Assembly: GCF_004342665.1 (NCBI RefSeq)
Contig: NZ_SMBY01000001.1
Coordinates: 1 to 64,000 of the forward strand
Direction: 5' to 3'
Length of the DNA stretch: 64,000 bases
Origin: Samsonia erythrinae
Lineage (GTDB): Bacteria; Pseudomonadota; Gammaproteobacteria; Enterobacterales; Enterobacteriaceae
Shown: positions 21,842-30,913 of the stretch, one piece after another
Numbering within the stretch: the first letter of the stretch is position 1
Layout of the letters: every line of letters begins with the position of its first letter
Notes under the pieces: generated by a model
Told to the model about the DNA's origin: nothing
Seen by the model: only the letters and a program-made list of their open reading frames with translations
Databases searched by the model: none
Made by a program: the position numbers and the translations under genes

Positions 21842-22267
21842 ATGGAAATCCGCGTATTCAGGCAGGATGACTTTGAAGCCGTGATCACCCTCTGGGAACG
21901 TTGCGATCTGCTGCGCCCGTGGAACGATCCTGAAATGGACATCGAACGTAAGCTTAATCACGATCCCGATCTGTTTTTAGTCGCAGAGGTGAGCGGCGAG
22001 ATCGTAGGGGCGGTGATGGGGGGCTACGACGGCCACCGGGGGTCGGCATACTATCTTGGCGTGCATCCTGATTTTCGCGGTCGTGGTATTGCAAATGCAT
22101 TGATAAGCCGTTTGGAGAAAAAGCTCATTGCTCGCGGTTGCCCGAAGATCCACCTGATGGTGCGTGAAGATAATGATGCCGTGATAGGTATGTACGAAAA
22201 ACTCGATTATGACATTGTCGATTGCATCACGCTGGGAAAACGCCTGATTGAAGATCGGGAATATTGA
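21842..22267 (+). CDS. ypeA: GNAT-family acetyltransferase YpeA
   Basis: The 141-residue protein is a GCN5-related N-acetyltransferase. The acetyl-CoA pyrophosphate loop is seen in [14 protein letters not shown], and [15 protein letters not shown] matches E. coli YpeA closely. The substrate is not known. An in-frame ATG four codons upstream (21830) is possible, but MEIRVFRQ is the family start and gives the E. coli length; neither start has a good Shine-Dalgarno sequence. It is divergent from hemF. Confidence 0.9.
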   Translation: MEIRVFRQDDFEAVITLWERCDLLRPWNDPEMDIERKLNHDPDLFLVAEVSGEIVGAVMGGYDGHRGSAYYLGVHPDFRGRGIANALISRLEKKLIARGCPKIHLMVREDNDAVIGMYEKLDYDIVDCITLGKRLIEDREY

Positions 22268-22616
22268 TCGATGCCGTTTCGCTGACGGGGGCTCGTTTTC
22301 CTCATTGCTTATATACTTTCCTTCCAGCATGAGGCGCATTCAGCGTGTGCGCCGCTCACTGTATTAAATCTCGATTGGACTTTTTGTCATGATTCTGTCT
22401 GCAATTTGCTAAGTTTTAGAAATAATTTTGATTTGTAAAACGATTCTCATTTGTATTATTATTTATTGGTAAATGTTGTGTGCGCGGTTCCGGCGTATTT
22501 TCCGTGTCCCGAACCTGCTTATCTGCAATTGGCTGTAAACGCTTACATTTTTACCTGGAAGATTGTGATAGCGCGACTGGCTCCAGGAAGTTGATGTTCG
22601 AAAGTGGAGTTAGCGA
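22268..22616. other. Promoter region of the fus operon
   Basis: About 350 bases with no supported ORF. The AT-rich middle (about 22420-22480) holds a Fur-like box overlapping TATTAT-type -10 sequences. A leader of more than 100 bases then runs to the fusB start. Confidence 0.6.
22435..22455. promoter_or_regulatory. Fur-like iron box
   Basis: Read on the minus strand, ACAAATGAGAATCGTTTTAC closely resembles enterobacterial Fur boxes (AATGAGAATCATT type). On the plus strand it overlaps a likely core promoter (TTGTAA, then TATTAT about 15 bases on). Repression by Fur with iron would fit an iron-scavenging operon. Confidence 0.65.
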
Positions 22617-23540
22617 GTGAAGGGTGAAAATCGTCAAGGGGTTTTATCGGGAGGCCGTCGCAATGACGCGCTGAATTCCCATTCTCTTGCTTATGCTTCT
22701 TCAACCATCGCGCTGGCCCATGATACGGCTAACTGGCGCCCGTTGGCATTTTTCGTGCTGTCCTGTGTGGTTCATGCGGTACTGGTCGCTTTTCTTCTGT
22801 GGCGCGGCTCGCCGCCGCGAACAACCGAGGAGATGGCAGGAAACGCGGGCGGGAACGTGCAGGTGACGACGATGGCGGCACCAATGCCGTCTGCTGCTAC
22901 TGACGCTCTCCCGACGCCTGAATCACCCGCCAGTCCAATACCTGTTGTTATGCCGGTTTTAACACCGTTGCCAGTACACCCTGCTCCCGTCATTAAACAG
23001 CCCGTCGCGGAGCGTAAAACGGTAATGGAAAAGAAGCCGCCAGTACGTGAGAAAAAACAGCCGGACAAGACGCCAGACAGAATCGTCCAACGGTCGATCG
23101 CGCAGCAGAAAGGGGAGAAAACACACGATGCGCCCGATGCGCCCGCGCGTGGGGAGGAAAGGGGGTCGCCCGCACCATCATTAGCGGAACAGTCCGGGAG
23201 TGCAGCAGCGGCCAAAGCAGGAGAAAGCGATAGCGGTCAGGCCGCTCGTGGTGCAGGGAAAAGCAATAGTCAAAATTTTAAAGCGCTGCATCGTCGGGTG
23301 AATTATCCCTCTCGGGCAAAAGCACTGGGTGTGGAAGGAAAAGTGCGCGTCAAATTCGATATTACCGGTAGCGGTACGGTCACTAACGTACAGATTCTGT
23401 CTGAAACGCCAGACGGCGTATTTGGCGATGATGTGATGAAAGACATGGCACGTTGGCGCTATCGGACGGAGGCACCGGTTGAGAATCAGGTGGTTTCCAT
23501 CATTTTCAAACTGAATGGACGCGTTCAGGTTAACGACTAG
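22617..23540 (+). CDS. fusB: FusB, TonB-like energy transducer of ferredoxin import
   Basis: The 307-residue inner-membrane protein has a cytoplasmic N-terminus of about 42 residues, longer than in TonB, one membrane segment (about 43-62) and a proline/lysine-rich periplasmic stretch (about 85-160). A C-terminal TonB domain follows (about 225-307: VNYPSRAKALGVEGKVRVKF). The membrane segment keeps the TonB SxxxH motif (Ser49, His53), needed to couple to ExbBD. In Pectobacterium FusB contacts ferredoxin directly and powers its import through FusA. The start is GTG at 22617, supported by GGAG eight bases before it. It opens the fus operon behind a Fur-like box. Confidence 0.9.
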   Translation: MKGENRQGVLSGGRRNDALNSHSLAYASSTIALAHDTANWRPLAFFVLSCVVHAVLVAFLLWRGSPPRTTEEMAGNAGGNVQVTTMAAPMPSAATDALPTPESPASPIPVVMPVLTPLPVHPAPVIKQPVAERKTVMEKKPPVREKKQPDKTPDRIVQRSIAQQKGEKTHDAPDAPARGEERGSPAPSLAEQSGSAAAAKAGESDSGQAARGAGKSNSQNFKALHRRVNYPSRAKALGVEGKVRVKFDITGSGTVTNVQILSETPDGVFGDDVMKDMARWRYRTEAPVENQVVSIIFKLNGRVQVND

Positions 23541-23619
23541 CAGTCAGATGATATGCGGTACAAATAACAATAATTTTTTATTTTTTTAGATGATAAGGTT
23601 CACCGGGGATTTTAAATAA

Positions 23620-26184
23620 ATGAATAAGAACGTCTATTTAATGATGCTGTTGGCATTATTATCAGGGCCGGCATTTGCACAGCAAGATGAAAGTTCTTCC
23701 GACGAAAATCAGCAGAGCGATTCCTCTTCGGAAGAAAGTGAAGATACCATTTTAGTTCGCTCAACCCCGACCAGCCAGTCGATGGGCACGCAGATCCTGA
23801 ATGCCGAGCAGATTAAAAAAATGCCGATCGGAAACGGTTCGATAACAGAGTTATTGAAAAATAACCCGAACGTACAGTTCGCCAATACGGCAAACAGTAG
23901 CAATACACCGGGTGAGCTGGCACCGGAAAACGTCTCGTTTCACGGCGAGAAATTTTACAACAATAACTTTATGATCGATGGGCTATCGAATAATAACAAT
24001 ATTAACCCTGGTGCTAATAATGGTGAATTAAGCAATACACCAGATGGCTATAATGCTACAGATTTACCGGGCGGAGGAGCCCAATCGTACTGGATTAACT
24101 CAGAGTTGATTGAGTCTTTAGAGGTGTTTGATAGCAATATATCTGCTAAGTATGGTGATTTTACTGGCGGCGTGGTGGATGCCAAACTCAAAGACCCAAA
24201 ATTGGATAAAGCATCTGGTAAAATATCTTATCGTATAACTCAAGATAGTTGGACTAGCTATCATGTTGATGATGCCATTCAAGATGATTTTTATTCTGCT
24301 ACCTACCTGCACTACCAGCCGAAGTTTAAAAAACAATTTTATTCCGTATCATTCAATCAACCATTAAGTGACAAGGCTGGGTTTATTTTTGCCTACAATC
24401 GTCAACAGTCAGATATTCCAAACTATCACCAGTACTTACAAATGTGGGGTGATCAGGAGCGTATTAATGAAACATATTTGCTGAAGGGGACGTATCTGTC
24501 TGATAACGGAGATATTTTTCGTTTTACTGGCATGTATGCGCCGCATGAATCTAAGTATTATAAGAAAGATATAAAGAATGGTGCATTTACTAATACAGGC
24601 GGTGGCTATCGTTTCAATATGGAATGGGAGCATAATGCCAGTTGGGGGAAAATGACCAGTTTGGCTGGATATCAGTATGAACAGAATAAAATTGAACATG
24701 AGTTTAATTCGTTCCAGACTTGGTATCGCTATCATGATACATATAATTTTGTTTCTAATGAGATTGATTGGGTTAGTGCCCTTCCGACTCGTCGCTATCA
24801 AAACTCATTAATAGGAGGGTTCGGGAAATTTGCAACAGAAAAAAATACAATTACATTAAAGCAAAACTATGAACTTAACCCGTTGGCGATTTGGGGAACT
24901 CAGCACCAATTCGATTTAGGCTGGCAAGTTGATTCTTATAGTGCAAAATATCGTCGTTTTAGTGATGTTTACTCTGGCCGTGCTACTCCAACTGTAGATC
25001 AGGGCGTAGTATGTCAGTCTGGAGATGATTTTTGTATTAATGGCGAACAGTACTACAAGGGCCGGACTCTATATCCAGAACGTACCGTTGAAGGTGATTA
25101 TGTAAACTATGCTGTTTATCTTCAGGATAGTATATCTTTTGGTCGTGCTGAACTGACGCCTGGTGTTCGCTTACAATATGATGATTATCTGAAAAATACG
25201 AATGTCGCCCCTCGTTTGGCTGCGTCTTATGATTTGTTCGGTGATCGCTCAACCCGTATTTTTGGCGGCGCCAACCGATATTATGCTGCGAATATGTTGG
25301 CTTATAAATTACGAACAGGGATTAGTTCTAATATTGTACAGAAACGAAATGATGCGAATAGCCCTTGGGTTAGCGATCCGATAAAAACAGATTCTATAGA
25401 TTATAAAGTCTCTGATTTGAAAACACCTTATAGTGATGAGTTATCTTTGGGCATTTCACAGCGAGTTCTGGATACTATCTGGACGGTGAAATGGGTTAAC
25501 CGTCAAGGTAAAGAACAGTTTGGGCGTAAAACGACGACTGATAGTAATGGTAAGCGCTATTACGTTTTGGATAACACTGGAAGAACAGAAGGTAACTCAT
25601 ACACGCTGACCGTTGAACCAATTAGTCCTTATCGATTTAGTTTTGCCGATGTGAAGTGGTCACTGGGAGCCGCGATAGAGAAGAATAAAACTAACTCACA
25701 ACTTTATTACGATTTGACTAATCAAGATGATCAGCGAGTTATCTTTAATGATAAATTGATGAATCGTGGTGATCTTGATGCGATGAATTTCAATACGCCG
25801 TGGACGGCATTCCTTAATGTGGATACCTATGTCCCTGCAATTCGTCTCAACTGGGGGCAGCGTCTGGGGTATACCTCAGGATACAAAGGGTATGTCACCT
25901 CTGCGAGCTTCGTTCAATGTCCCGGAGGCCATGTCGCGTGCGGTAATGAAACTGGAAGTTTCACTGAATATACGGGCATGAAATACAAAGACTTTATCTC
26001 CTACGATTGGCGTTTCTCCTATTCTCAACCGGTATACAAAACTCAGACGCTGGATATCACGCTGGATGTACTGAACGTTTTAGATAACGTGGTAGAAACC
26101 AACCAAACGGGAAACTTTACCAAGTCTATTGTCACCTACAAACCCGGCCGTCAATTCTGGCTTGGCGTCGCTTACACCTGGTAA
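23620..26184 (+). CDS. fusA: FusA, TonB-dependent outer-membrane receptor for plant ferredoxin
   Basis: The 854-residue receptor has a signal peptide (residues 1-20, cut after AFA), an acidic serine-rich linker, a TonB-box-like EDTILV at 41-46, a plug domain (about 50-190) and a 22-strand barrel ending in W. FusA imports [2Fe-2S] ferredoxin from plants and is also the entry receptor of ferredoxin-containing pectocins. It sits between fusB and fusC as in published Pectobacterium loci. The plug and most of the barrel are richer in A+T than the last 130 codons and the flanking genes, suggesting recombination or diversification of surface loops. A hairpin follows the stop codon. Confidence 0.92.
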   Translation: MNKNVYLMMLLALLSGPAFAQQDESSSDENQQSDSSSEESEDTILVRSTPTSQSMGTQILNAEQIKKMPIGNGSITELLKNNPNVQFANTANSSNTPGELAPENVSFHGEKFYNNNFMIDGLSNNNNINPGANNGELSNTPDGYNATDLPGGGAQSYWINSELIESLEVFDSNISAKYGDFTGGVVDAKLKDPKLDKASGKISYRITQDSWTSYHVDDAIQDDFYSATYLHYQPKFKKQFYSVSFNQPLSDKAGFIFAYNRQQSDIPNYHQYLQMWGDQERINETYLLKGTYLSDNGDIFRFTGMYAPHESKYYKKDIKNGAFTNTGGGYRFNMEWEHNASWGKMTSLAGYQYEQNKIEHEFNSFQTWYRYHDTYNFVSNEIDWVSALPTRRYQNSLIGGFGKFATEKNTITLKQNYELNPLAIWGTQHQFDLGWQVDSYSAKYRRFSDVYSGRATPTVDQGVVCQSGDDFCINGEQYYKGRTLYPERTVEGDYVNYAVYLQDSISFGRAELTPGVRLQYDDYLKNTNVAPRLAASYDLFGDRSTRIFGGANRYYAANMLAYKLRTGISSNIVQKRNDANSPWVSDPIKTDSIDYKVSDLKTPYSDELSLGISQRVLDTIWTVKWVNRQGKEQFGRKTTTDSNGKRYYVLDNTGRTEGNSYTLTVEPISPYRFSFADVKWSLGAAIEKNKTNSQLYYDLTNQDDQRVIFNDKLMNRGDLDAMNFNTPWTAFLNVDTYVPAIRLNWGQRLGYTSGYKGYVTSASFVQCPGGHVACGNETGSFTEYTGMKYKDFISYDWRFSYSQPVYKTQTLDITLDVLNVLDNVVETNQTGNFTKSIVTYKPGRQFWLGVAYTW

Positions 26185-26190
26185 ATCCTA

Positions 26191-26226
26191 TGCCCTGTCG
26201 TTGGCTAATGTCTGACAGGGCATTTT
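26191..26226 (+). terminator. Hairpin with short T run between fusA and fusC
   Basis: TGCCCTGTC (26191-26199) pairs perfectly with GACAGGGCA (26214-26222), followed by TTTT. It lies seven bases after the fusA stop codon but inside the fus operon. It may partly terminate transcription or protect the fusBA mRNA end, lowering fusCD expression relative to the receptor. Confidence 0.6.
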
Positions 26227-26281
26227 GCATTGATGCAATCCGGAAATTGCCCTCAGGCAACAAGAAAAACGAAAGGTTGTT

Positions 26282-29056
26282 ATGAACTGGAAGAAATATT
26301 GCTGGTTGTCGTTAGCGGCGGTCAGTCTGCTAGTGGGAAGCGTTGTGAGTCAGGCTGGTGACATAAAAAGTCCGTTGCCGGTGATTAAAGAAGGGACGCT
26401 GGCGAATGGACTGCGTTATACCCTTGTGCCACTGGCCGGGCAGGCGGCACGGGTTGACATCCGCCTGATGGTGGATGTCGGTTCCATTGATGAGAAAGAT
26501 AACGAATCCGGCGTGGCGCACATGGTGGAGCACATGGTGTTCCGCGCCAGCGACGCGTTTCCTCTGGGTGTGAGCACGGAACTGCACAAGCAGGGATGGG
26601 CGCGCGGGCAGCACTATAACGCCGTGACCAATTACGAACGTACGATGTACATGATGAGCCCGCCGAAAGGGAATCGCGAGCTGGGAGCGACGTTACGGGC
26701 GCTGAGCCAGATGACGGGCCATGCCAGGCTGTTGCAACGCGATCTCGATGACGAGCGTAAAATCATTCTGGAAGAGTGGCGCGGCAAGCTGGGCGTAGCA
26801 GAGCGCATGAACCAGCAGCGCGTACAGGCGATTCGCCATGACTCCCGTTATCCTTCCCGCCCGACGATTGGCACCGAACAATCGATTAACGACACGCCAG
26901 CCAGCGTGCTACAGGATTTCTATCAGCGTTGGTATCACCCGTCGAATATGCGCTTGATGATTATTGGGGATATCACGCCAGCGGATGCGGAACGCGAAAT
27001 TCAACGCTACTTTGCACCGCTGCCTACTGTCGCGGTGCCAGCACGTGATTACTACGAACCGTTGCTGAAACCGCAGCTCAAAGTCGCGCGTTTGCAGGAT
27101 AGCCAAAGTGGCAGCAGTCAGGTGTCTTTTGTCTATCGTTTCAATGATAAAGACACATTCGGACAACCCGATTTGCGTCACCGCTTACTGACACAAATCA
27201 CGATGTCTGCGGTCACGCGTCAGGTTCGTCGGCAGAAAGCGGAACTGCCGCAGGACGTGGGTAGTCTGGTGGTGCGTAAATCGGATATCGGTAAGACCAC
27301 GGCCGCGCTGGGTTTTTTTGCCAATGTGATGCCGGGCGGCTATGACGCCGCCATTTCCGCCGTACTGAAAGAAATTGAGCGGCTAAAGCGTTACCCGCTA
27401 AACGAACAGGACATTACGGCGATCAAATCTGATATCCGTGAAGTCGCACAGCGTATGAGCACCACCCCCGAAATGCGTGAGTTTGCAGACTGGGTTCAGC
27501 AGTTGACCATCGTCTGGCAGCAGGGCCGTCTTTATGTCGGCAGCCAGCAGCGTGGTAAAGACGCCCTGGAAGCGCTGAACACCATCACGGCAGAAGATGT
27601 GAATCATCATTTGCAGCGTTGGTTAGCTTCTCCCGATACGTTAGTGCAGTTTAGCGTGCCGGGCGCGACGCCTTTCACTCTGCCGAAACCGGATGCGATT
27701 AAACAATTGCAGAAGCAGTGGGCGGTAGCGCCGCTGGCGCCGCTACAGGTAGAAAAAGAGCCCGTCATCCCTGCGCTTCCTGTCGTGACGCAAAGTGGAA
27801 AACGCACGGCGGTCAAAACCTTTGCCGCACAGAAGGTGGAGCAATGGCAGTTGAGTAATGGCGATCGCGTCGTGTGGCTACGTGCGCCGGAAGCCGGTAA
27901 AAAAGTGTATCTCACCGCCGTCAGTCAGGCAGGGTTTATGGCAACCGCGATGAATCCGTGGCAGGCGCAATTGGCGAGTCAACTCGTCAATCAAAGCGGC
28001 CCCGCGACGTGGAGCGGTGAAGCGTTAAATCATTGGAAAAAGGAAAAAACGCTGTCGTTGAGTATCGAACAGGACGCGGATCAACTGACGCTGAGCGGGA
28101 ACGCCCCGATTAAACAACTGGCAAATCTACTGGGACTATACCGTGAACTGAATGTTGCGCCGGGTATCGATCCTGAAGTGATGAAAGAAAGCATGATGAA
28201 ATTGGTGCGACAAAAAGCCAATGACGAGCAATCTGTTTCAGGAAAACGGGCGGGTGAAATCGCGAAACTGCGTTTCGATGAACCCGCCTGGCGGCAGCCT
28301 GACATCACACAGTTGAAGCAAATTACCGGACCGGCATTGCTGATGCAGTGGCATAAAGCAGCCTCCGCGCCTGTTACCTACTATCTGGTGGCGGATATGC
28401 CGGCGGCACAGCTCTTGCCACCGGTTGAACGCTATCTGGCGACAATTCCGCGCCAGCCTGTCAGTGAGATCGCTTCGTATCTGGCGCGACCCGGCAAACG
28501 TGAGGCGATATCGGCGATCAATATCGAGCCGCGCGCCGTTATCAATACCTGGAGTTTCACGTCGTATAGGTGGACGCCACAGGCGGCGGTACAGGTGAGT
28601 ATTGCCCGCAATATTGCGAATCAATATCTCAAGGCGAGCCTGCGTGATGATGCATTGGGTATTTATCGCATGCGTGTCGATAGCGTGCTGGAAGACAAAA
28701 GGCAGCGAATTGAGACGGAAGTGAGCTTCACCAGTGCGCCGGAACGGGCGCATGCGCTGTGGAAACTGGCGGAACAACAGTTTGCTGAATTGCCGTCAAA
28801 GCTGACTCAGCAGGATGTGGATGAGCAGAAAGCGCAGTTTATCCGGGCGGAAAAAGAGCGTCAGGGTGATATCACGACGATACAGCGCCGCCTGATTTTA
28901 AGCTATCGCCACTATAACGATCCGCGATATTTGAACAGCGCATCCAGACTGGCGGATAGCATCACGCTGGAAGGCGTGCGCGCGATGGCCGCAAAACTGT
29001 ATAACCCGGAAAACCGGGTGCTCTACATCACCTTGCCGCAGGAGGGGAAAGAATGA
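26282..29056 (+). CDS. fusC: FusC, periplasmic M16 protease that cleaves imported ferredoxin
   Basis: The 924-residue zinc protease of the M16 (pitrilysin) family has a signal peptide (about 1-25) and the inverted zinc motif HMVEH (His80, Glu83, His84). The third ligand is probably Glu165 in IILEEWR. The second half repeats the M16 fold without the motif (about 470-920), as in two-lobed family members. FusC cuts ferredoxin in the periplasm so that iron is released. AAAGG precedes the ATG, and the TGA overlaps the fusD start by four bases. Confidence 0.93.
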   Translation: MNWKKYCWLSLAAVSLLVGSVVSQAGDIKSPLPVIKEGTLANGLRYTLVPLAGQAARVDIRLMVDVGSIDEKDNESGVAHMVEHMVFRASDAFPLGVSTELHKQGWARGQHYNAVTNYERTMYMMSPPKGNRELGATLRALSQMTGHARLLQRDLDDERKIILEEWRGKLGVAERMNQQRVQAIRHDSRYPSRPTIGTEQSINDTPASVLQDFYQRWYHPSNMRLMIIGDITPADAEREIQRYFAPLPTVAVPARDYYEPLLKPQLKVARLQDSQSGSSQVSFVYRFNDKDTFGQPDLRHRLLTQITMSAVTRQVRRQKAELPQDVGSLVVRKSDIGKTTAALGFFANVMPGGYDAAISAVLKEIERLKRYPLNEQDITAIKSDIREVAQRMSTTPEMREFADWVQQLTIVWQQGRLYVGSQQRGKDALEALNTITAEDVNHHLQRWLASPDTLVQFSVPGATPFTLPKPDAIKQLQKQWAVAPLAPLQVEKEPVIPALPVVTQSGKRTAVKTFAAQKVEQWQLSNGDRVVWLRAPEAGKKVYLTAVSQAGFMATAMNPWQAQLASQLVNQSGPATWSGEALNHWKKEKTLSLSIEQDADQLTLSGNAPIKQLANLLGLYRELNVAPGIDPEVMKESMMKLVRQKANDEQSVSGKRAGEIAKLRFDEPAWRQPDITQLKQITGPALLMQWHKAASAPVTYYLVADMPAAQLLPPVERYLATIPRQPVSEIASYLARPGKREAISAINIEPRAVINTWSFTSYRWTPQAAVQVSIARNIANQYLKASLRDDALGIYRMRVDSVLEDKRQRIETEVSFTSAPERAHALWKLAEQQFAELPSKLTQQDVDEQKAQFIRAEKERQGDITTIQRRLILSYRHYNDPRYLNSASRLADSITLEGVRAMAAKLYNPENRVLYITLPQEGKE

Positions 29057-30726
29057 CAAAGATGGCGACACAGTTTGTCGATCTTTGCCGCCCCTTTTGG
29101 GGCGGTAAACGAAGCTGGCAGGCATGGCTTCTGTTGCTTGTGACCATCTCGATGGGGGGAACGATCGTCTATCTCAACGTGTTGATAAACGAATGGAGTA
29201 AATCGTTTTATGATGCGTTAGGCGAGTTCGACAGCAATCTGCTGGTTTCGCTGATGAAGGACTACGGCATTTACATCCTGATTTATATCGGGGTCGTCGT
29301 GTATCAGGAGTGGTTTACCAAACTGCTGATTATCCGCTGGCGCAGTGCATTAACCGCAGAGCTGGTGGATAGCTGGTTGGCGAAGCGGGCGTTTTACCGG
29401 ATGTCGGTCGCGAGCAAGATTGATAACCCCGACCAGCGTATTGCCGAAGATATCCACCTGTTCGTCGACAAAGCCATTAGCCTGTCGGTGGAGTTTTTGA
29501 TTGTCACGGCACGACTGTTTTCTTTCATCGTTATTCTGTGGGGGCTGTCAGGCGTTCAGCGCTTCACCCTGTTTGGCGAAGAGTGGGTGGTTAAGGGCTA
29601 TCTGGTCTGGGTTGCGATTCTGTATACGCTGATGGGTAGCCTGATCACGCATGTGGTCGGAAAGCGCCTGCACGATATCAACTATGAGAAGCAAAAAGCA
29701 GAGGCGGATTTTCGTGCCGCATTGTTGCGTAAACATGATAATGCCGAGCAAATCGCGCTCTATGGCGGTGAGGCGCAAGAGAAAAGTCATCTCCAACGCC
29801 ATTTCTCCTCCATCGTGTCAAACTGGCGACGTTTTATGAATGCCGAACGTAATCTGGGCTTTTTCACCACGGGCTATATGCGCGTGAGCCTGATCGTGCC
29901 GATTTTTGCCGCTTTGCCCGTTTTCCTGAGTAAGACGGTGACGCTGGGCGGGTTAATGCAAATCCGCGGGGCGTTTGGTCAGGTTCACGGCGCGCTGAGC
30001 TGGTTTATCCATAAATATAAAGAGCTGGTGATTTTATCCGCCAGTATGGCGCGTCTCAGCCAGTTCAAGCAGGAAATTCAGCGCCATCAGTCCAATCAGG
30101 TCGACGCGCCAGTAGGCCCGGCGTTGCGGGTTGAGCAGATCTCCCTGACCACGCCGCAGAGTGTTCCGCTGTTGCAAAACGTGGATCTGAGCTGTGAAGC
30201 AGGGAGTTGGAGCAAGCTGTCCGGTCGCAGCGGGTTGGGGAAATCCACGCTGTTGCGTACCTTAAACGGCTTATGGCCCTATTACGAGGGGAGTTGGCAG
30301 TCGCCTGAAGGACGCAGCCTGCTGTTACCGCAGCAAAGCTATCTGGGGCAGGGGACGCTGGCGGAGATCCTCTGTTATCCGCATCCGGCGCTGGCGGACA
30401 GCGAGATGCTGAGGCAAACGTTGGATAGCGTCGGGCTGGGGGCGTGGCGCGATCGTTTGGATGAGCAGCTTAACTGGGATCGGGTATTTTCCGGCGGTGA
30501 GCGGCAGCGTATCGCTTTTGCCCGCGCGCTGATTGCCAAACCCGATACGCTCTATCTGGATGAAGCGACCAGCAATCTGGACCTCGATTCCGCCAGACAG
30601 TTGCTGGCGCTGGTGAAACACGCCTTGCCCACGTGTACTGTGGTAGCGATTACGCACCAGACGGAGTTGGACGACCTGTTCCCGCATCGCTATGACTTAA
30701 CGGCGTTCGCCTCGTCGCGCGGTTGA
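29053..30726 (+). CDS. fusD: FusD, SbmA-like membrane domain fused to an ABC ATPase
   Basis: The 557-residue inner-membrane ABC half-transporter has an N-terminal SbmA/BacA-like membrane domain (about 1-330, several hydrophobic segments) and a C-terminal ATPase. The ATPase shows Walker A GRSGLGKST (about 391-400), signature FSGGERQR (about 479) and Walker B LYLDEA (about 500), then the switch histidine ITHQ. The layout is that of YddA and Rv1819c. In the fus operon it is thought to take ferredoxin fragments or iron released by FusC into the cytoplasm; the cargo remains inferred. It overlaps fusC by four bases. Confidence 0.9.
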   Translation: MTKMATQFVDLCRPFWGGKRSWQAWLLLLVTISMGGTIVYLNVLINEWSKSFYDALGEFDSNLLVSLMKDYGIYILIYIGVVVYQEWFTKLLIIRWRSALTAELVDSWLAKRAFYRMSVASKIDNPDQRIAEDIHLFVDKAISLSVEFLIVTARLFSFIVILWGLSGVQRFTLFGEEWVVKGYLVWVAILYTLMGSLITHVVGKRLHDINYEKQKAEADFRAALLRKHDNAEQIALYGGEAQEKSHLQRHFSSIVSNWRRFMNAERNLGFFTTGYMRVSLIVPIFAALPVFLSKTVTLGGLMQIRGAFGQVHGALSWFIHKYKELVILSASMARLSQFKQEIQRHQSNQVDAPVGPALRVEQISLTTPQSVPLLQNVDLSCEAGSWSKLSGRSGLGKSTLLRTLNGLWPYYEGSWQSPEGRSLLLPQQSYLGQGTLAEILCYPHPALADSEMLRQTLDSVGLGAWRDRLDEQLNWDRVFSGGERQRIAFARALIAKPDTLYLDEATSNLDLDSARQLLALVKHALPTCTVVAITHQTELDDLFPHRYDLTAFASSRG

Positions 30727-30730
30727 TGGC

Positions 30731-30764
30731 ACCGCTGGCCTTCCGACTTTCGGGGGCCAGCGGT
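30731..30764 (+). terminator. Terminator of the fus operon
   Basis: ACCGCTGGCC (30731-30740) pairs perfectly with GGCCAGCGGT (30755-30764), then TT. It begins four bases after the fusD stop codon. The T tract is short. Confidence 0.65.
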
Positions 30765-30824
30765 TTCGGTAGGTTTCTGGCCTCATCATCCCTATAATCT
30801 TTTCTGGGGTATCCCGTCTTTTAC

Positions 30825-30852
30825 GGCACTTTTCGTTAATCACAGACTCGAA
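30825..30852 (+). promoter_or_regulatory. Possible sigma-E promoter of yfeY
   Basis: GGCACTT (30825-30831) and TCGAA (30848-30852), spaced by 16 bases, fit the sigma-E pattern GGAACTT-N16-TCNAA with one mismatch. It lies 61 bases before yfeY, whose E. coli orthologue is described as an RpoE-regulated lipoprotein. Confidence 0.45.
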
Positions 30853-30913
30853 TTTTGCTCTTGCTGCGCTGGCTGACGAGGGAAGCCGTTCAATTTTGAG
30901 GAGAGGACATACC

